A stretch of DNA of 64,000 nt, from contig JAUYAL010000026.1 of the NCBI GenBank assembly GCA_030693535.1, positions 62,001 to 126,000 of the forward strand. Direction: 5' to 3'. The number at the start of each line of letters is the position of its first letter. Positions within the stretch are counted from its first letter, which is position 1. Made by a program: the position numbers and the translations under genes. The stretch comes from Methylotenera sp. GTDB taxonomy: Bacteria; Pseudomonadota; Gammaproteobacteria; Burkholderiales; Methylophilaceae. Below, piece after piece: positions 27,961-36,949 of the stretch. The notes beneath the pieces were generated by a model that was not told the DNA's origin, made no database searches, and was given only the letters and a program-made list of their open reading frames with translations.

Positions 27961-27986
27961 AAAAAAAAGCCAGATTTCTCTGGCTT
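27961..27986 (-). terminator. Terminator of the toxin-antitoxin operon
   Basis: GCCAGA (27969-27974), loop TTTC, TCTGGC (27979-27984). On the minus strand the stem is followed by eight T. It lies seven bases beyond the toxin stop codon. Confidence 0.8.
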
Positions 27987-27992
27987 CTTTTA

Positions 27993-28304
27993 TTACTTTT
28001 TCCCGTATGCGGCATCGTGATCAGGTGAAATAATCAAAAAACTCATGATTTCACCATTTCTAAATGCTACAGCGCGGCAGGATTGTGTGATTCTTAGTGA
28101 GTAAACTGCCTCAATGTCCTTTGGGGGCTTGATGCTGACAATTTTCTCCCACTTCAAACCTTGGTCGCGATATACCTGCACCCAATTTAGCTGCATTAAC
28201 TTTTTAAGTGTATCGGTAACCTTGTTACGCTCGTTCTTATCAAGCTTTAGCCAGCTTTCCTGAAACTCGGGATTGTTTAAGTCCAGCTTTATTGTTTCTT
28301 TCAT
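27993..28304 (-). CDS. RelE/ParE-superfamily toxin
   Basis: A compact 103-residue basic protein. Its C-terminal half (SLRITQSCRAVAFRNGEIMSFLIISPDHDAAYGKK in segments) is typical of RelE/ParE-fold toxins, with the strand-strand-helix pattern and a terminal DHDAAYG. Such toxins cleave mRNA or poison gyrase; which applies here is unknown. The ATG at 28304 is chosen over one nine codons upstream. The partner gene lies just upstream and overlaps by 65 bp. Located inside the tRNA-Lys scar. Confidence 0.75.
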   Translation of the reverse strand: MKETIKLDLNNPEFQESWLKLDKNERNKVTDTLKKLMQLNWVQVYRDQGLKWEKIVSIKPPKDIEAVYSLRITQSCRAVAFRNGEIMSFLIISPDHDAAYGKK

Positions 28305-28575
28305 TTTCAACAGACCCAAAAAATGCGTCAACGTCGTCGGTTTCTTGGGGCGGGTTAGCTTGTGCGTAGGCTAAAGCACGTTGCAAACCTTGTTTCACTT
28401 GGGGTTGGTGTAGCCATAATTCGTTCTCTGGAATGACTAAGGCTGTACGCACCATCCAAACGCCAGGCTCGCGCTCTTCTACAAGCACTTGCTTACCAGC
28501 AAATTCTTTTCCAAGTGAAATTTGACCATTTAAGCCGACTACTTTCACGCTTGATTTAATTTCATGTGTATTCAT
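28240..28575 (-). CDS. Antitoxin of the RelE-like pair
   Basis: 111 residues. Residues 8-50 (VKVVGLNGQISLGKEFAGKQ, then VLVEEREPGVWMV) resemble an AbrB/MazE-like swapped-hairpin DNA-binding domain. The remainder is helical, with a probable toxin-wrapping tail (ENELWLHQPQVKQGLQRAL). Its 3' end runs 65 bp into the toxin frame, a long overlap implying translational coupling. An inverted repeat upstream is a candidate operator. The function is inferred from domain shape and pairing. Confidence 0.7.
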   Translation of the reverse strand: MNTHEIKSSVKVVGLNGQISLGKEFAGKQVLVEEREPGVWMVRTALVIPENELWLHQPQVKQGLQRALAYAQANPPQETDDVDAFFGSVENERNNKAGLKQSRVSGKLAKA

Positions 28576-28653
28576 CTTTTTTACCCTCCTAGCATTGTTT
28601 AAGTATCATTAAACGCCGCATTGGGTTTGGTTTCGCAATTGTTTGTATGTTTA

Positions 28654-28693
28654 AGTGCTATAAGTGTTTTGCGCACTAAAATACTATAGCACT
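28654..28693. promoter_or_regulatory. Candidate autoregulatory operator of the toxin-antitoxin operon
   Basis: A perfect 9-bp inverted repeat, AGTGCTATA (28654-28662) and TATAGCACT (28685-28693), enclosing a smaller repeat AGTG (28663-28666)/CACT (28674-28677). It lies about 80 bp upstream of the antitoxin start, where type II antitoxins usually bind their own promoter. Confidence 0.5.
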
Positions 28694-28847
28694 AATATAG
28701 TAAATTAACAAATTTATTTATATGTCGTAACTAAAACGTAGCTACGTCACACTAAATATGGCTAATTTGCATTAAATACCACTAACTTTTAAAGTTGCTA
28801 GAATTGCAAGTTATTGATTTATATAGGCCTGTAGCTAGGCCTACGTT

Positions 28848-28896
28848 CTTTTAATTCGTTTGTCGTGGGTTCGATCCCCGCACGCCCTACCAATAT
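28848..28896 (+). repeat. Partial copy of the tRNA-Lys 3' half (attachment-site repeat)
   Basis: These 49 bp repeat 27732-27780 with one mismatch (T for C at 28856). They cover the anticodon loop through CCA plus four following bases. The last 40 bp are identical. The 5' half of the tRNA is missing, so this is no functional tRNA. The two copies bracket about 1.1 kb holding the toxin-antitoxin pair. A hairpin (28902-28929) without a strong T-tract follows. Confidence 0.9.
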
Positions 28897-29141
28897 AATT
28901 AAGGGGTTACGATAAATTCGTAATCCCCTGTTCATTTCTAGTAGCTGCAAAATAAGATAAATCTAAGCTGTTGCTTGGGAAGTAATGTTGAAATTTAATG
29001 TCTTGTTGTCTGAGGGAAGATTCACCACGCAGTAATCCACCACATCTCCCATTTATTTGATCCTAGCCTTATGTTTGATAACGTACAGAATTCATTTTGA
29101 GTTAAGCTAATACTATACGTTCATAACTCCCCAAATGTTCA

Positions 29142-31760
29142 ATGATAAAACTGAACTCAGTAAGTATGCTGACTCCTCCAGATAAACTTAATAATACCGT
29201 CGCCACAAAGACCGCTGAAAATACTGGATTAACTTCAATAGAAGCTTCTGAAGAGCTTAAGAAAAGCGGCTACAACGAACTCCCATCACAAAACAAACGT
29301 GGGTTTCCCAGAATTATTTTTGAAATAATTCGTCAACCAATGTTTGCATTATTAATTGGAGGTGGACTTGTTTATCTATTACTTGGCGATCGTGTAGAAG
29401 CCCTATTTTTATTGGTATTCGCATGTTTATCTGTAGTAATCACGATCGTTCAAGAATCACGCAGTGAAAAAGTTCTAGAAGCTTTACGAAATTTAGCTAG
29501 TCCACGTGCAATCGTTATCCGCGATGGCATCAGAACACCTATCGCTGGTCGAGAAGTCGTCATGAGCGACCTGATGGTAATTACCGAGGGTGATCGTGTA
29601 GCTGCTGATGCAACCCTAATTTCTGCAAGCGACTTATTGCTTGATGAATCATTGCTCACTGGTGAATCAGTAGCAGTAAGTAAATTAGCGAAACACTCTT
29701 TAACTGATAATCCAGCTAAAAATAATTCAGCAATTGCGCCCAATGGTGAAGATTTGCCTTATATTTTTGCAGGTTCTTTGGTCGTTCGTGGTAATGGACT
29801 TGCACTAGTCCATGCCACAGGTGTTCGGAGCGAAATGGGCAAAATAGGCCATGCCCTAAACACGATAGATGGCCAGCAGCCACATCTGCAAAAGCAATTA
29901 CATGTTTTAGTTCGCAACTTCTCCATAATTGGTGCTATTGCGGGGACATTTGCTGTCTTGCTTTACGGATTTTTGCGAGATTCTTGGCTTGAAGCGATCC
30001 TTAGCGGCATAGCTCTTGGCATGTCTCTTTTACCTGAAGAATTTCCGCTGGTTATGGCAGTGTTCATGGCCATGGGTGCATGGCGTATTTCAAAAGCACG
30101 CGTGCTTACACGGCGTGCGTCATCTATAGAGTCTTTAGGTGCCACAACGGTATTGTGTACTGACAAAACTGGCACCCTGACTGAAAACATTATGTCGTTA
30201 GTCGCCATCCAAACTAATAATGAAACTTGGGAAGAAAATTCGAATGATCCTTTAACAGCTGATATTCAAAAAGTATTGGAAACAGCTTTCTTAGCGTGCT
30301 CTCAACAGCCGACCGACCCAATGGATATTGCTATCCATAAACTGGCAAAAACAAATACTGAAAAAAATGTTCAAAATTTTGACGAATATAAACTTATTCG
30401 TGCCTACGGCCTTAGACCAGATCTTTTTGCTGTAGCTAATGTATTCAAAGTTAATGATGAGATTGCCACAGCTTACTCGAAAGGCGCGCTAGAAGCAATT
30501 TCAGCATTATGCCATTTAACAGAAGAGCAATTATCAACATTACAAAAACAGGCTGAAAAACTCGCCTTGAACGGTATTCGGGTTTTGGGTATTGCTCAAG
30601 CGAAGATAAACCCCCTTCAATTAAAAGAACTACCAGAAACATTGCATGGATTTAATTTTGAATACGTAGGTTTAATTGGCTTTGCAGACCCATTGCGAAC
30701 CAATGTGCCGGCTGCCGTTGCTGAATGTCGTACAGCAGGTATTAGAGTAATGATGATTACAGGTGATTATCCAACCACAGCAGTTGCGATTGGGCAACAG
30801 GCAGGATTAGATTTTACGCAGGTTTTATCTGGAGACGTCATAGAAAAGATGACCGACGCACAATTGATTGCTGCTTTAAAAGTTACTTCAATATTTGCGC
30901 GAATTCGGCATAACCAAAAGTTACGCATTGTTCAATTATTAAAGAAAAGCGAAGAAATTGTAGCCATGACCGGCGATGGTGTTAATGATGCTCCAGCTAT
31001 CAAAGCAGCCGATATTGGCATTGCAATGGGTGGACGTGGCACCGATGTTGCACGTGAGGCATCTAGTATAGTCTTGCTAGATGACGATTTTGGATCAATT
31101 GTTAAAACCATTCGACTAGGGAGGCGAATATATGACAACCTACGTAAAGCTATTGAATATATTATCGCAGTTCATATCCCCATTGCTAGCTTAGCCATAA
31201 TGCCATTGTTGTTTGGGATGCCACTGATACTCACTCCCATTCACATTGCATTTTTAGAGATGATCATTGACCCTGCCTGTTCAGTCGTATTTGAAGCTGA
31301 GGCCGAAGAAAGCAATGTCATGAAACGTCCACCTCGCAACCCAAAAACTCCATTAGTGTTAAGTAACCGCGTTTTATGGGCGGTAATTCAGGGCTTGACG
31401 ATTTCATCTACGTTGGCATTTATTCTATTAGCCGCTAAACAAATGAATTTGATTGAGGCAGATAGCCGCACACTTTTGTTTACTTCGCTTGTGATAATGA
31501 ACATTGGACTTATTTTAATTAACAGGTCATTCAGCGCTTCAATATTCACAGCAATTTTAAAACCAAATCGATCACTTTGGGTTTTATTATTTAGTGTAAG
31601 CGCCGTTCTAGCTATAGCAGTCACTTGGGCACCTGCGCGTCAGTTATTTCACTTTGGACAACTTAATTGGAATTTATTCGCATTTGCAATGGTTGCAAGC
31701 TTAATGACTTTAATTATCCTTGAAGCAATAAAGTGGAAATGGTTTCAAATCAAATATTAG
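29142..31760 (+). CDS. Cation-translocating P-type ATPase (P2-like)
   Basis: An 872-residue ion pump with about ten helices. The actuator domain has LLTGESVAVSK. The phosphorylation site is DKTGTLT with Asp341, and the hinge is MTGDGVNDAPAIKAADIGIAMG. Helix 4 reads SLLPEEFPLVMAVFMAMGAW, with PEEFP in place of the PEGLP of classical Ca2+ pumps. Overall order matches P2-type ATPases (Ca2+, Mg2+ or unknown ion). No heavy-metal-binding N-domain is present. The start has no strong RBS, and codon 9 (29166) is an alternative. Confidence 0.85.
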   Translation: MIKLNSVSMLTPPDKLNNTVATKTAENTGLTSIEASEELKKSGYNELPSQNKRGFPRIIFEIIRQPMFALLIGGGLVYLLLGDRVEALFLLVFACLSVVITIVQESRSEKVLEALRNLASPRAIVIRDGIRTPIAGREVVMSDLMVITEGDRVAADATLISASDLLLDESLLTGESVAVSKLAKHSLTDNPAKNNSAIAPNGEDLPYIFAGSLVVRGNGLALVHATGVRSEMGKIGHALNTIDGQQPHLQKQLHVLVRNFSIIGAIAGTFAVLLYGFLRDSWLEAILSGIALGMSLLPEEFPLVMAVFMAMGAWRISKARVLTRRASSIESLGATTVLCTDKTGTLTENIMSLVAIQTNNETWEENSNDPLTADIQKVLETAFLACSQQPTDPMDIAIHKLAKTNTEKNVQNFDEYKLIRAYGLRPDLFAVANVFKVNDEIATAYSKGALEAISALCHLTEEQLSTLQKQAEKLALNGIRVLGIAQAKINPLQLKELPETLHGFNFEYVGLIGFADPLRTNVPAAVAECRTAGIRVMMITGDYPTTAVAIGQQAGLDFTQVLSGDVIEKMTDAQLIAALKVTSIFARIRHNQKLRIVQLLKKSEEIVAMTGDGVNDAPAIKAADIGIAMGGRGTDVAREASSIVLLDDDFGSIVKTIRLGRRIYDNLRKAIEYIIAVHIPIASLAIMPLLFGMPLILTPIHIAFLEMIIDPACSVVFEAEAEESNVMKRPPRNPKTPLVLSNRVLWAVIQGLTISSTLAFILLAAKQMNLIEADSRTLLFTSLVIMNIGLILINRSFSASIFTAILKPNRSLWVLLFSVSAVLAIAVTWAPARQLFHFGQLNWNLFAFAMVASLMTLIILEAIKWKWFQIKY

Positions 31761-31959
31761 TTTGAATGCATCCCTAATAAACTCTAGAACGATATTTGTA
31801 TCATTTATAAAGAAAACGCCTTATTTCGCCACAGTAGATGATTCACGGAGCTATTGTATTTACTTCTGTTCCGTAACCCACAACATTTTGAAAGAGTTTG
31901 AGATTACATGGCAATAATCACCTAAATTTATTCTAGATATAAAGTGAACCATTAAGCCG

Positions 31960-31986
31960 CTAGCACTCTCTTAGTTAGAGTGCTAA
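31960..31986 (+). promoter_or_regulatory. CIRCE element (HrcA operator) upstream of rpoH
   Basis: CTAGCACTC, a 9-bp spacer TCTTAGTTA, GAGTGCTAA. The CIRCE consensus is TTAGCACTC-N9-GAGTGCTAA; the right arm is perfect and the left arm differs only in its first base. It ends 29 bp before the rpoH start, overlapping the presumed promoter or 5' leader. Confidence 0.9.
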
Positions 31987-32015
31987 TATAACAACTATTG
32001 GAGGAAATTACATTA

Positions 32016-32873
32016 ATGAGCAACGCTTTAACATTACCAGTATTATCCGCAGCAGATAGTCTAGAGCAGTATTCTAGAGCTATCAAAGCGTATCCTATTT
32101 TAACTGCAGAAGAAGAGTATTCACTTGCCGTAAAATTTAGAGCAAGTAATGATTTAGAAGCTGCACGCAAATTAATAGTTTCACACTTACGCTTAGTGGC
32201 AAGCATTGCACGTGGCTACAATGGTTATGGATTGCCTCAGTCAGACCTCATTCAAGAGGGCAACATCGGTCTAATGAAGGCAGTAAAACGCTTTGACCCA
32301 GAACGTGGTGTTCGCTTGGTATCATTTGCCATGCATTGGATTAAAGCTGAAATGCATGAGTATATTGTGCGGAACTGGCGCATGGTTAAAATAGCCACAA
32401 CTAAAGCACAGCGTAAGTTATTTTTCAATCTGCGTAGCATGAAAACTGGCCTAAATACTTTACAGCCAACTGAAGTAGACCAAATTGCACGCACTTTGAA
32501 TGTAAAACCTGAGGATGTGTTGGAAATGGAAGCGCGGCTTAGTGGCCATGAAATTTCACTTGAAGCAAACATTGATGATGATTCTGACGAACATTACAGT
32601 CCGATTGCTTACTTGCAAGATGAGAGATTAGAGCCACTAGAAGCAATAGAAGCCAAACAAACTGAAATTGCGGAAACGACAGGATTAAGCCACGCACTGC
32701 AAAATTTGGATGATCGTAGCCGTCGCGTTGTTGAAGCGCGGTGGCTTCAAGAGGATGGCGGGAAAACATTACATGAACTTGCCGATGAATTTGGTGTTTC
32801 GGCTGAACGCATTCGTCAAATCGAACAAAAAGCAATGCAAAAAATGAAGACGCTGATGTTAATTAGTCGCTAA
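32016..32873 (+). CDS. rpoH: RNA polymerase sigma-32 factor
   Basis: The heat-shock sigma factor. 285 residues from the ATG at 32016, which follows GGAGGA by ten bases; a TTG frame extension upstream is rejected. Region 2 has DLIQEGNIGLMKAVKRFD and FAMHWIKAEMHEYIVRNWR. The RpoH box QRKLFFNLR is present. Region 4 ends with SAERIRQIEQKAMQKMK. Preceded by a CIRCE operator, so HrcA probably represses it. Confidence 0.97.
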   Translation: MSNALTLPVLSAADSLEQYSRAIKAYPILTAEEEYSLAVKFRASNDLEAARKLIVSHLRLVASIARGYNGYGLPQSDLIQEGNIGLMKAVKRFDPERGVRLVSFAMHWIKAEMHEYIVRNWRMVKIATTKAQRKLFFNLRSMKTGLNTLQPTEVDQIARTLNVKPEDVLEMEARLSGHEISLEANIDDDSDEHYSPIAYLQDERLEPLEAIEAKQTEIAETTGLSHALQNLDDRSRRVVEARWLQEDGGKTLHELADEFGVSAERIRQIEQKAMQKMKTLMLISR

Positions 32874-32912
32874 TTTATCTCATGTCCATTCGGACATAAT
32901 TCTCGTCATATT

Positions 32913-32944
32913 AAAAAAGCTACACTTTTAAGTGTAGCTTTTTT
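32913..32944. terminator. Bidirectional terminator between rpoH and the dynamin-like gene
   Basis: A near-perfect palindrome, AAAAAAGCTACACTT followed by TTAAGTGTAGCTTTTTT. The stem is about ten bp with A/T tracts on both sides, serving two convergent genes. Confidence 0.9.
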
Positions 32945-32975
32945 AATTTAATACAAATCAATAAGTTAGTTAATT

Positions 32976-34946
32976 TTATGCAGCTATAGCCTCATCATGA
33001 GATTCAAATGTGAGAGCATTTTTCATGTGCATACGCAAGACCTTCAAATCATCCAGCTGAGCTTGAATGCTCTTCTCTATCGCTTCTAACTCTAAAATGC
33101 GGTCTTCTAATGTATCAGTAGCCTTATATATTCGCTTAATACTTTCCAAACGACGACGTAATTGCAACTGATGCTCACGCACCTGAGATTCCATCGGTGA
33201 AATAACGGCTTTTAGCCAATTTTCAACATCCCGGTTCGCTACTTCATATACATGTATCACCCGGCTTGCCAAGGTTTCAAAAAACCTGCTTGTAAGCGTC
33301 ATCTTTTCATGAGCAATCATATTGAAAGCCGTATTAAACTGCTCTTTGTAAGCTCGCTCTAGCTTAGCCAACTCTTTTTGATAACGTAATGTTGAAAAAG
33401 CAGGTGGATCTGACTTGCGAAGACCATGTTCTTTTGAAAATTTCTCATACATCACATCCATCATTTTCTTAATTTCATCAATTTGAGCATCTGATGAAAT
33501 TAACCTTTTTTTCAGTTCGCTGAAAAAGTTATCCATCGCCACTCGAATAGTTTTGGTGAAACTAGCATCTATCATAGTTTCACGTGTGGTATGCACGTGA
33601 GATTTTAGTGCTTCCATACCTAACAGTGTGAATAATCGGTTGGTGTGCTGAGAAAAGATACTGCGCAAAGCCTGGAAACGCTGTAAGCCTTTTTCAAAAT
33701 TCTCTTTATCAATTTTGACCTTATTCATCATATGTTCAACAACGTCTTCATTTTTGCCACGCAGACCACGCAACTCAACCAATTGATCATTGACGCCAGA
33801 AATGCGAGCGTCAAGAATGAGATGTGAATTAGCGATTAAATCTTCAATTTCGTTTTGGGTATTATCACGAACGATATCTTTTTTCGATGGAATCAATTCA
33901 TCTGACAAAGCCTTCTCGAGCTCCAAAATTCGGCTTTTTGACAAGAGTTCAGCATCATTGTTTACTTTAGCTAACAAGCCTTTCTGTGCCGAGATGGGAA
34001 ATATCTGATTAACTTCTAAACCAAGCAATTCCGCACTGGATTTTATCTGTTTAGTGATTTCCGCTTGAATATCATCCTCATTCTTCAGTTCATCCCAAAG
34101 ACCGTCGATTTTATTCAATACGGCAAGTCGGCCTTTTTGTTTCCAACGTGTTCCACTTATATATTGCCGCCAAACATCTATTTCAGACTTAGTAACGCCT
34201 GTATCAGCCGCTAAAATGAATAGCACCGCATGTGCATTTGGCAACATATTAAGCGTTAACTCAGGCTCAGTTCCTATCGCATTCAACCCTGGCGTATCTA
34301 AAATCACCAAACCTTGCTCAAGTAATGGGTGTGGGAAGTTAATCATCGCATAGCGCCAACTTGGCACATCGATAGTGCCATTTTTATTAACACTTAACGC
34401 ATCATCTGCACTATTTGGGTCAAATAATCCATACTTTTCAGCCTCTAATAAAGAGACTGCCTTAGTGATGCTAACTTCTTTAAATGCATTAACCATGCTT
34501 TCATTTGAGTCAATATCAAATGTAACGACTTTCCATTCTTCAGGATAACGCTTATATTCGGTGGTGGTCGCATCTGATAGACGCGTTTCAATTGGCAATA
34601 ACATGATAGAGCTTGGCTTGGTTTTATCATACAGCAACTCAGTGGGGCACATCGTAGTACGACCAGCACTGGATGGTAAAAGTCTAGTTCCATAACCGGC
34701 AAAGAAAATTGCATTGATAAGTTCTGATTTGCCACGAGAAAATTCAGCAACGAAAGCAACATTGAGCTTATCTTCACGCAATCTATCCAATAATTGCTGT
34801 ATGCGCTGGTCAACCTGCCCATCATTAAGTTCTTGCTCATTAAGCCAGCTACGATAATCACATATAGTATCCACCAAAGCTTTTCGCCATTGTGTATACG
34901 CAGCAAATTGATGCGCTAGCTTTCCACTAGATTCTTTTTGAGACAT
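32976..34946 (-). CDS. Dynamin-family GTPase
   Basis: A 656-residue bacterial dynamin-like protein. G1 is AEFSRGKSEL (residues 67-76). Thr in SAGRTTMCPTEL serves as G2, G3 is LDTPGLNAIG and G4 is LNKIDGLWD. The C-terminal 300 residues are long helices (stalk/coiled coil). No clear membrane helix is seen, so membrane contact would be peripheral. Family members remodel membranes or respond to stress and phage; its role here is unknown. Convergent with rpoH. Confidence 0.85.
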   Translation of the reverse strand: MSQKESSGKLAHQFAAYTQWRKALVDTICDYRSWLNEQELNDGQVDQRIQQLLDRLREDKLNVAFVAEFSRGKSELINAIFFAGYGTRLLPSSAGRTTMCPTELLYDKTKPSSIMLLPIETRLSDATTTEYKRYPEEWKVVTFDIDSNESMVNAFKEVSITKAVSLLEAEKYGLFDPNSADDALSVNKNGTIDVPSWRYAMINFPHPLLEQGLVILDTPGLNAIGTEPELTLNMLPNAHAVLFILAADTGVTKSEIDVWRQYISGTRWKQKGRLAVLNKIDGLWDELKNEDDIQAEITKQIKSSAELLGLEVNQIFPISAQKGLLAKVNNDAELLSKSRILELEKALSDELIPSKKDIVRDNTQNEIEDLIANSHLILDARISGVNDQLVELRGLRGKNEDVVEHMMNKVKIDKENFEKGLQRFQALRSIFSQHTNRLFTLLGMEALKSHVHTTRETMIDASFTKTIRVAMDNFFSELKKRLISSDAQIDEIKKMMDVMYEKFSKEHGLRKSDPPAFSTLRYQKELAKLERAYKEQFNTAFNMIAHEKMTLTSRFFETLASRVIHVYEVANRDVENWLKAVISPMESQVREHQLQLRRRLESIKRIYKATDTLEDRILELEAIEKSIQAQLDDLKVLRMHMKNALTFESHDEAIAA

Positions 34947-35146
34947 AATGACCCTTACCGACTTGTACTTATTTACAACTCTATCATTATTTTGAAAATA
35001 ATCAACTGAATCAATTAACTATTATTAACAATTAAAATAATAATCAGATAAGCGGTTTTATTAATATGACAAACGGTTTGATGCAGTGGCATCATCAAGT
35101 CTCGCCATTCTGTTATCATCATATCTTTTAAAACAATGATTCCTAA

Positions 35147-35518
35147 ATGAGCGGCCTAACTAACAATTCACCTCGTCCAATTGATATTCGCTTGCACCAA
35201 GCATCTCGCCTATTAGAAATAAAGTTCGACAATAACACTGAGTGTAAGTTATCTTGCGAGTTTTTGCGCGTGTACTCTCCATCTGCTGAGGTACGTGGAC
35301 ATGGGCATGGGCAAGAAGTACTGCAGCTTGATAAAGAAGATATCAATATAGTTGCGATAGCACCTGTGGGCAATTATGCGGTCAAATTATCATTTTCTGA
35401 TGGGCATGACACTGGTTTGTATTCTTGGGATTATTTATATGAATTAGGCCAAAATTATGAAGGCCTCTGGCTGGAATATTTAGGAAAACTAAGCGCTGCT
35501 GGTCACCAACATAAATAA
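35147..35518 (+). CDS. DUF971 domain protein
   Basis: A 123-residue protein with the DUF971 (gamma-butyrobetaine hydroxylase N-terminal-like) fold: IDIRLHQASRLLEIKFDN, LSCEFLRVYSPSAEVRGHG and FSDGHDTGLYSWDYL. In many beta- and gammaproteobacteria it stands immediately upstream of ubiE, as here (54 bp gap). Biochemical role unknown; iron-sulfur related functions have been proposed for the domain. Confidence 0.85.
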   Translation: MSGLTNNSPRPIDIRLHQASRLLEIKFDNNTECKLSCEFLRVYSPSAEVRGHGHGQEVLQLDKEDINIVAIAPVGNYAVKLSFSDGHDTGLYSWDYLYELGQNYEGLWLEYLGKLSAAGHQHK

Positions 35519-35572
35519 TATGATTAATATCAACAATTAAGTTTCTAATGAAAGTTTAGATCAAACAATACC

Positions 35573-36313
35573 ATGACCAATGAACACGACACGCATTTTG
35601 GCTTTAAAACGGTTAATGAGGCTGACAAGGCGAAGAAAGTAGGCGAAGTCTTTCATTCTGTTGCCAATAAATATGACCTAATGAATGATGTAATGTCCGC
35701 TGGCCTTCATAGGGGCTGGAAACGCTTTGCAGTTGAAATAAGCGGTGTTGGTGAAGGCGATAAAGTATTGGATATTGCGGGAGGCAGTGGCGATTTATCT
35801 AAACTGTTCGCAAAAAAAGTGGGGGCTGATGGGAAAGTGATACTTACAGACATTAACTCCTCTATGCTAGGCGTTGGGCGTGACCGCATGCTAGATGCTG
35901 GACTAAATGTTCCAGCACTACAATGTGATGCAGAAAAACTACCTTTCCCCGATAATCATTTTGACTGCGTAATAGTAGCATTTGGTCTGCGCAACATGAC
36001 ACATAAAGACTTGGCTTTAGCTGAAATGCAACGTGTACTTAAAATAGGTGGAAGATTATTAGTGCTCGAATTCTCTAAAGTTTGGCAACCTCTTTCTAAG
36101 CTATACGATGTTTACTCATTCAAATTGCTGCCTTTTATGGGTAAAGTTTTCGCTAAAGACTCTGAAAGTTATCAATATCTAGCAGAGTCAATTCGCATGC
36201 ATCCAGATCAAGAAACGCTTAAAAAAATGATGCTGGATGCTGGCTTAAGTAAAGTAGATTATTACAACCTTGCGGCTGGGGTGGTTGCACTACATAAAGG
36301 CTATAAAACCTAA
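35573..36313 (+). CDS. ubiE: Ubiquinone/menaquinone C-methyltransferase UbiE
   Basis: The SAM-dependent C-methylase of ubiquinone synthesis. 246 residues. Signatures are [19 protein letters not shown] (residues 34-52), the SAM motif [11 protein letters not shown] (about 65), and the late [18 protein letters not shown]. Its stop codon overlaps the ATG of ubiJ, indicating a ubiE-ubiJ-ubiB operon. Confidence 0.97.
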   Translation: MTNEHDTHFGFKTVNEADKAKKVGEVFHSVANKYDLMNDVMSAGLHRGWKRFAVEISGVGEGDKVLDIAGGSGDLSKLFAKKVGADGKVILTDINSSMLGVGRDRMLDAGLNVPALQCDAEKLPFPDNHFDCVIVAFGLRNMTHKDLALAEMQRVLKIGGRLLVLEFSKVWQPLSKLYDVYSFKLLPFMGKVFAKDSESYQYLAESIRMHPDQETLKKMMLDAGLSKVDYYNLAAGVVALHKGYKT

Positions 36314-36945
36314 TGTTTAAAAGCATTTTAACTCGATTATTACAGCACCTTATTTCTCAAAATAGCTGGACTAATTCCATATTACAGCCTTTTTCAGGTA
36401 AATCTGTACAGTTTAATAGCGGCCAAATGTCTGCTAGTGTAGTGATTTTAGAAAACGGCAGTCTAGCAATTGCTGGAGAAACCAACGTAGCTGATGCGAT
36501 TGTGACTATTCCACCTAGCCTGCTCATACGTTTAATTGCTAAGGATGAATCTGCCAAAATGCAGATTAGCATTGCTGGAGATACCCATTTGGCATCAGAA
36601 TTTGCAAAAGTATTTGCTAATATGCGTTGGGATTATGAAGATGACTTAAGTAAAATCGTTGGTGACATACCTGCCAACAAAATTGGAAGCATCACACGTG
36701 AAGCAGTATATTCCGTTAAAGAAACCAGTATTAATCTTGCTGAAATGTTGAGCGAATATTGGCAAGAGGAAAATCCAATAATCGCTAAAAAAAACCATTT
36801 GGAAGAATTTAATACACAAGTCGACACATTACGATCAGACGTAGCGCGATTTGAAAAAAAACTTGGACAATACATACTCCAGCACCAAAAAAAATACCCA
36901 AAAAATTCCGACTTAAACAGCTCTGCTGTAAATAACACTCACTAA
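36313..36945 (+). CDS. ubiJ: Ubiquinone biosynthesis accessory factor UbiJ (SCP2 domain)
   Basis: 210 residues with an SCP2 lipid-binding domain in the first half (ASVVILENGSLAIAGE, then DAIVTIPPSLLIRLI) and a helical tail after about residue 130. UbiJ helps assemble the ubiquinone-synthesis complex. Translationally coupled to ubiE and 4 bp before ubiB, the standard order. Confidence 0.9.
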   Translation: MFKSILTRLLQHLISQNSWTNSILQPFSGKSVQFNSGQMSASVVILENGSLAIAGETNVADAIVTIPPSLLIRLIAKDESAKMQISIAGDTHLASEFAKVFANMRWDYEDDLSKIVGDIPANKIGSITREAVYSVKETSINLAEMLSEYWQEENPIIAKKNHLEEFNTQVDTLRSDVARFEKKLGQYILQHQKKYPKNSDLNSSAVNNTH

Positions 36946-36949
36946 ACTT

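Noticed and set aside
28848..28896. Second tRNA-Lys gene
   Set aside because: Only the 3' part is present; the D arm and 5' acceptor strand are missing, so it is an attachment-site remnant.
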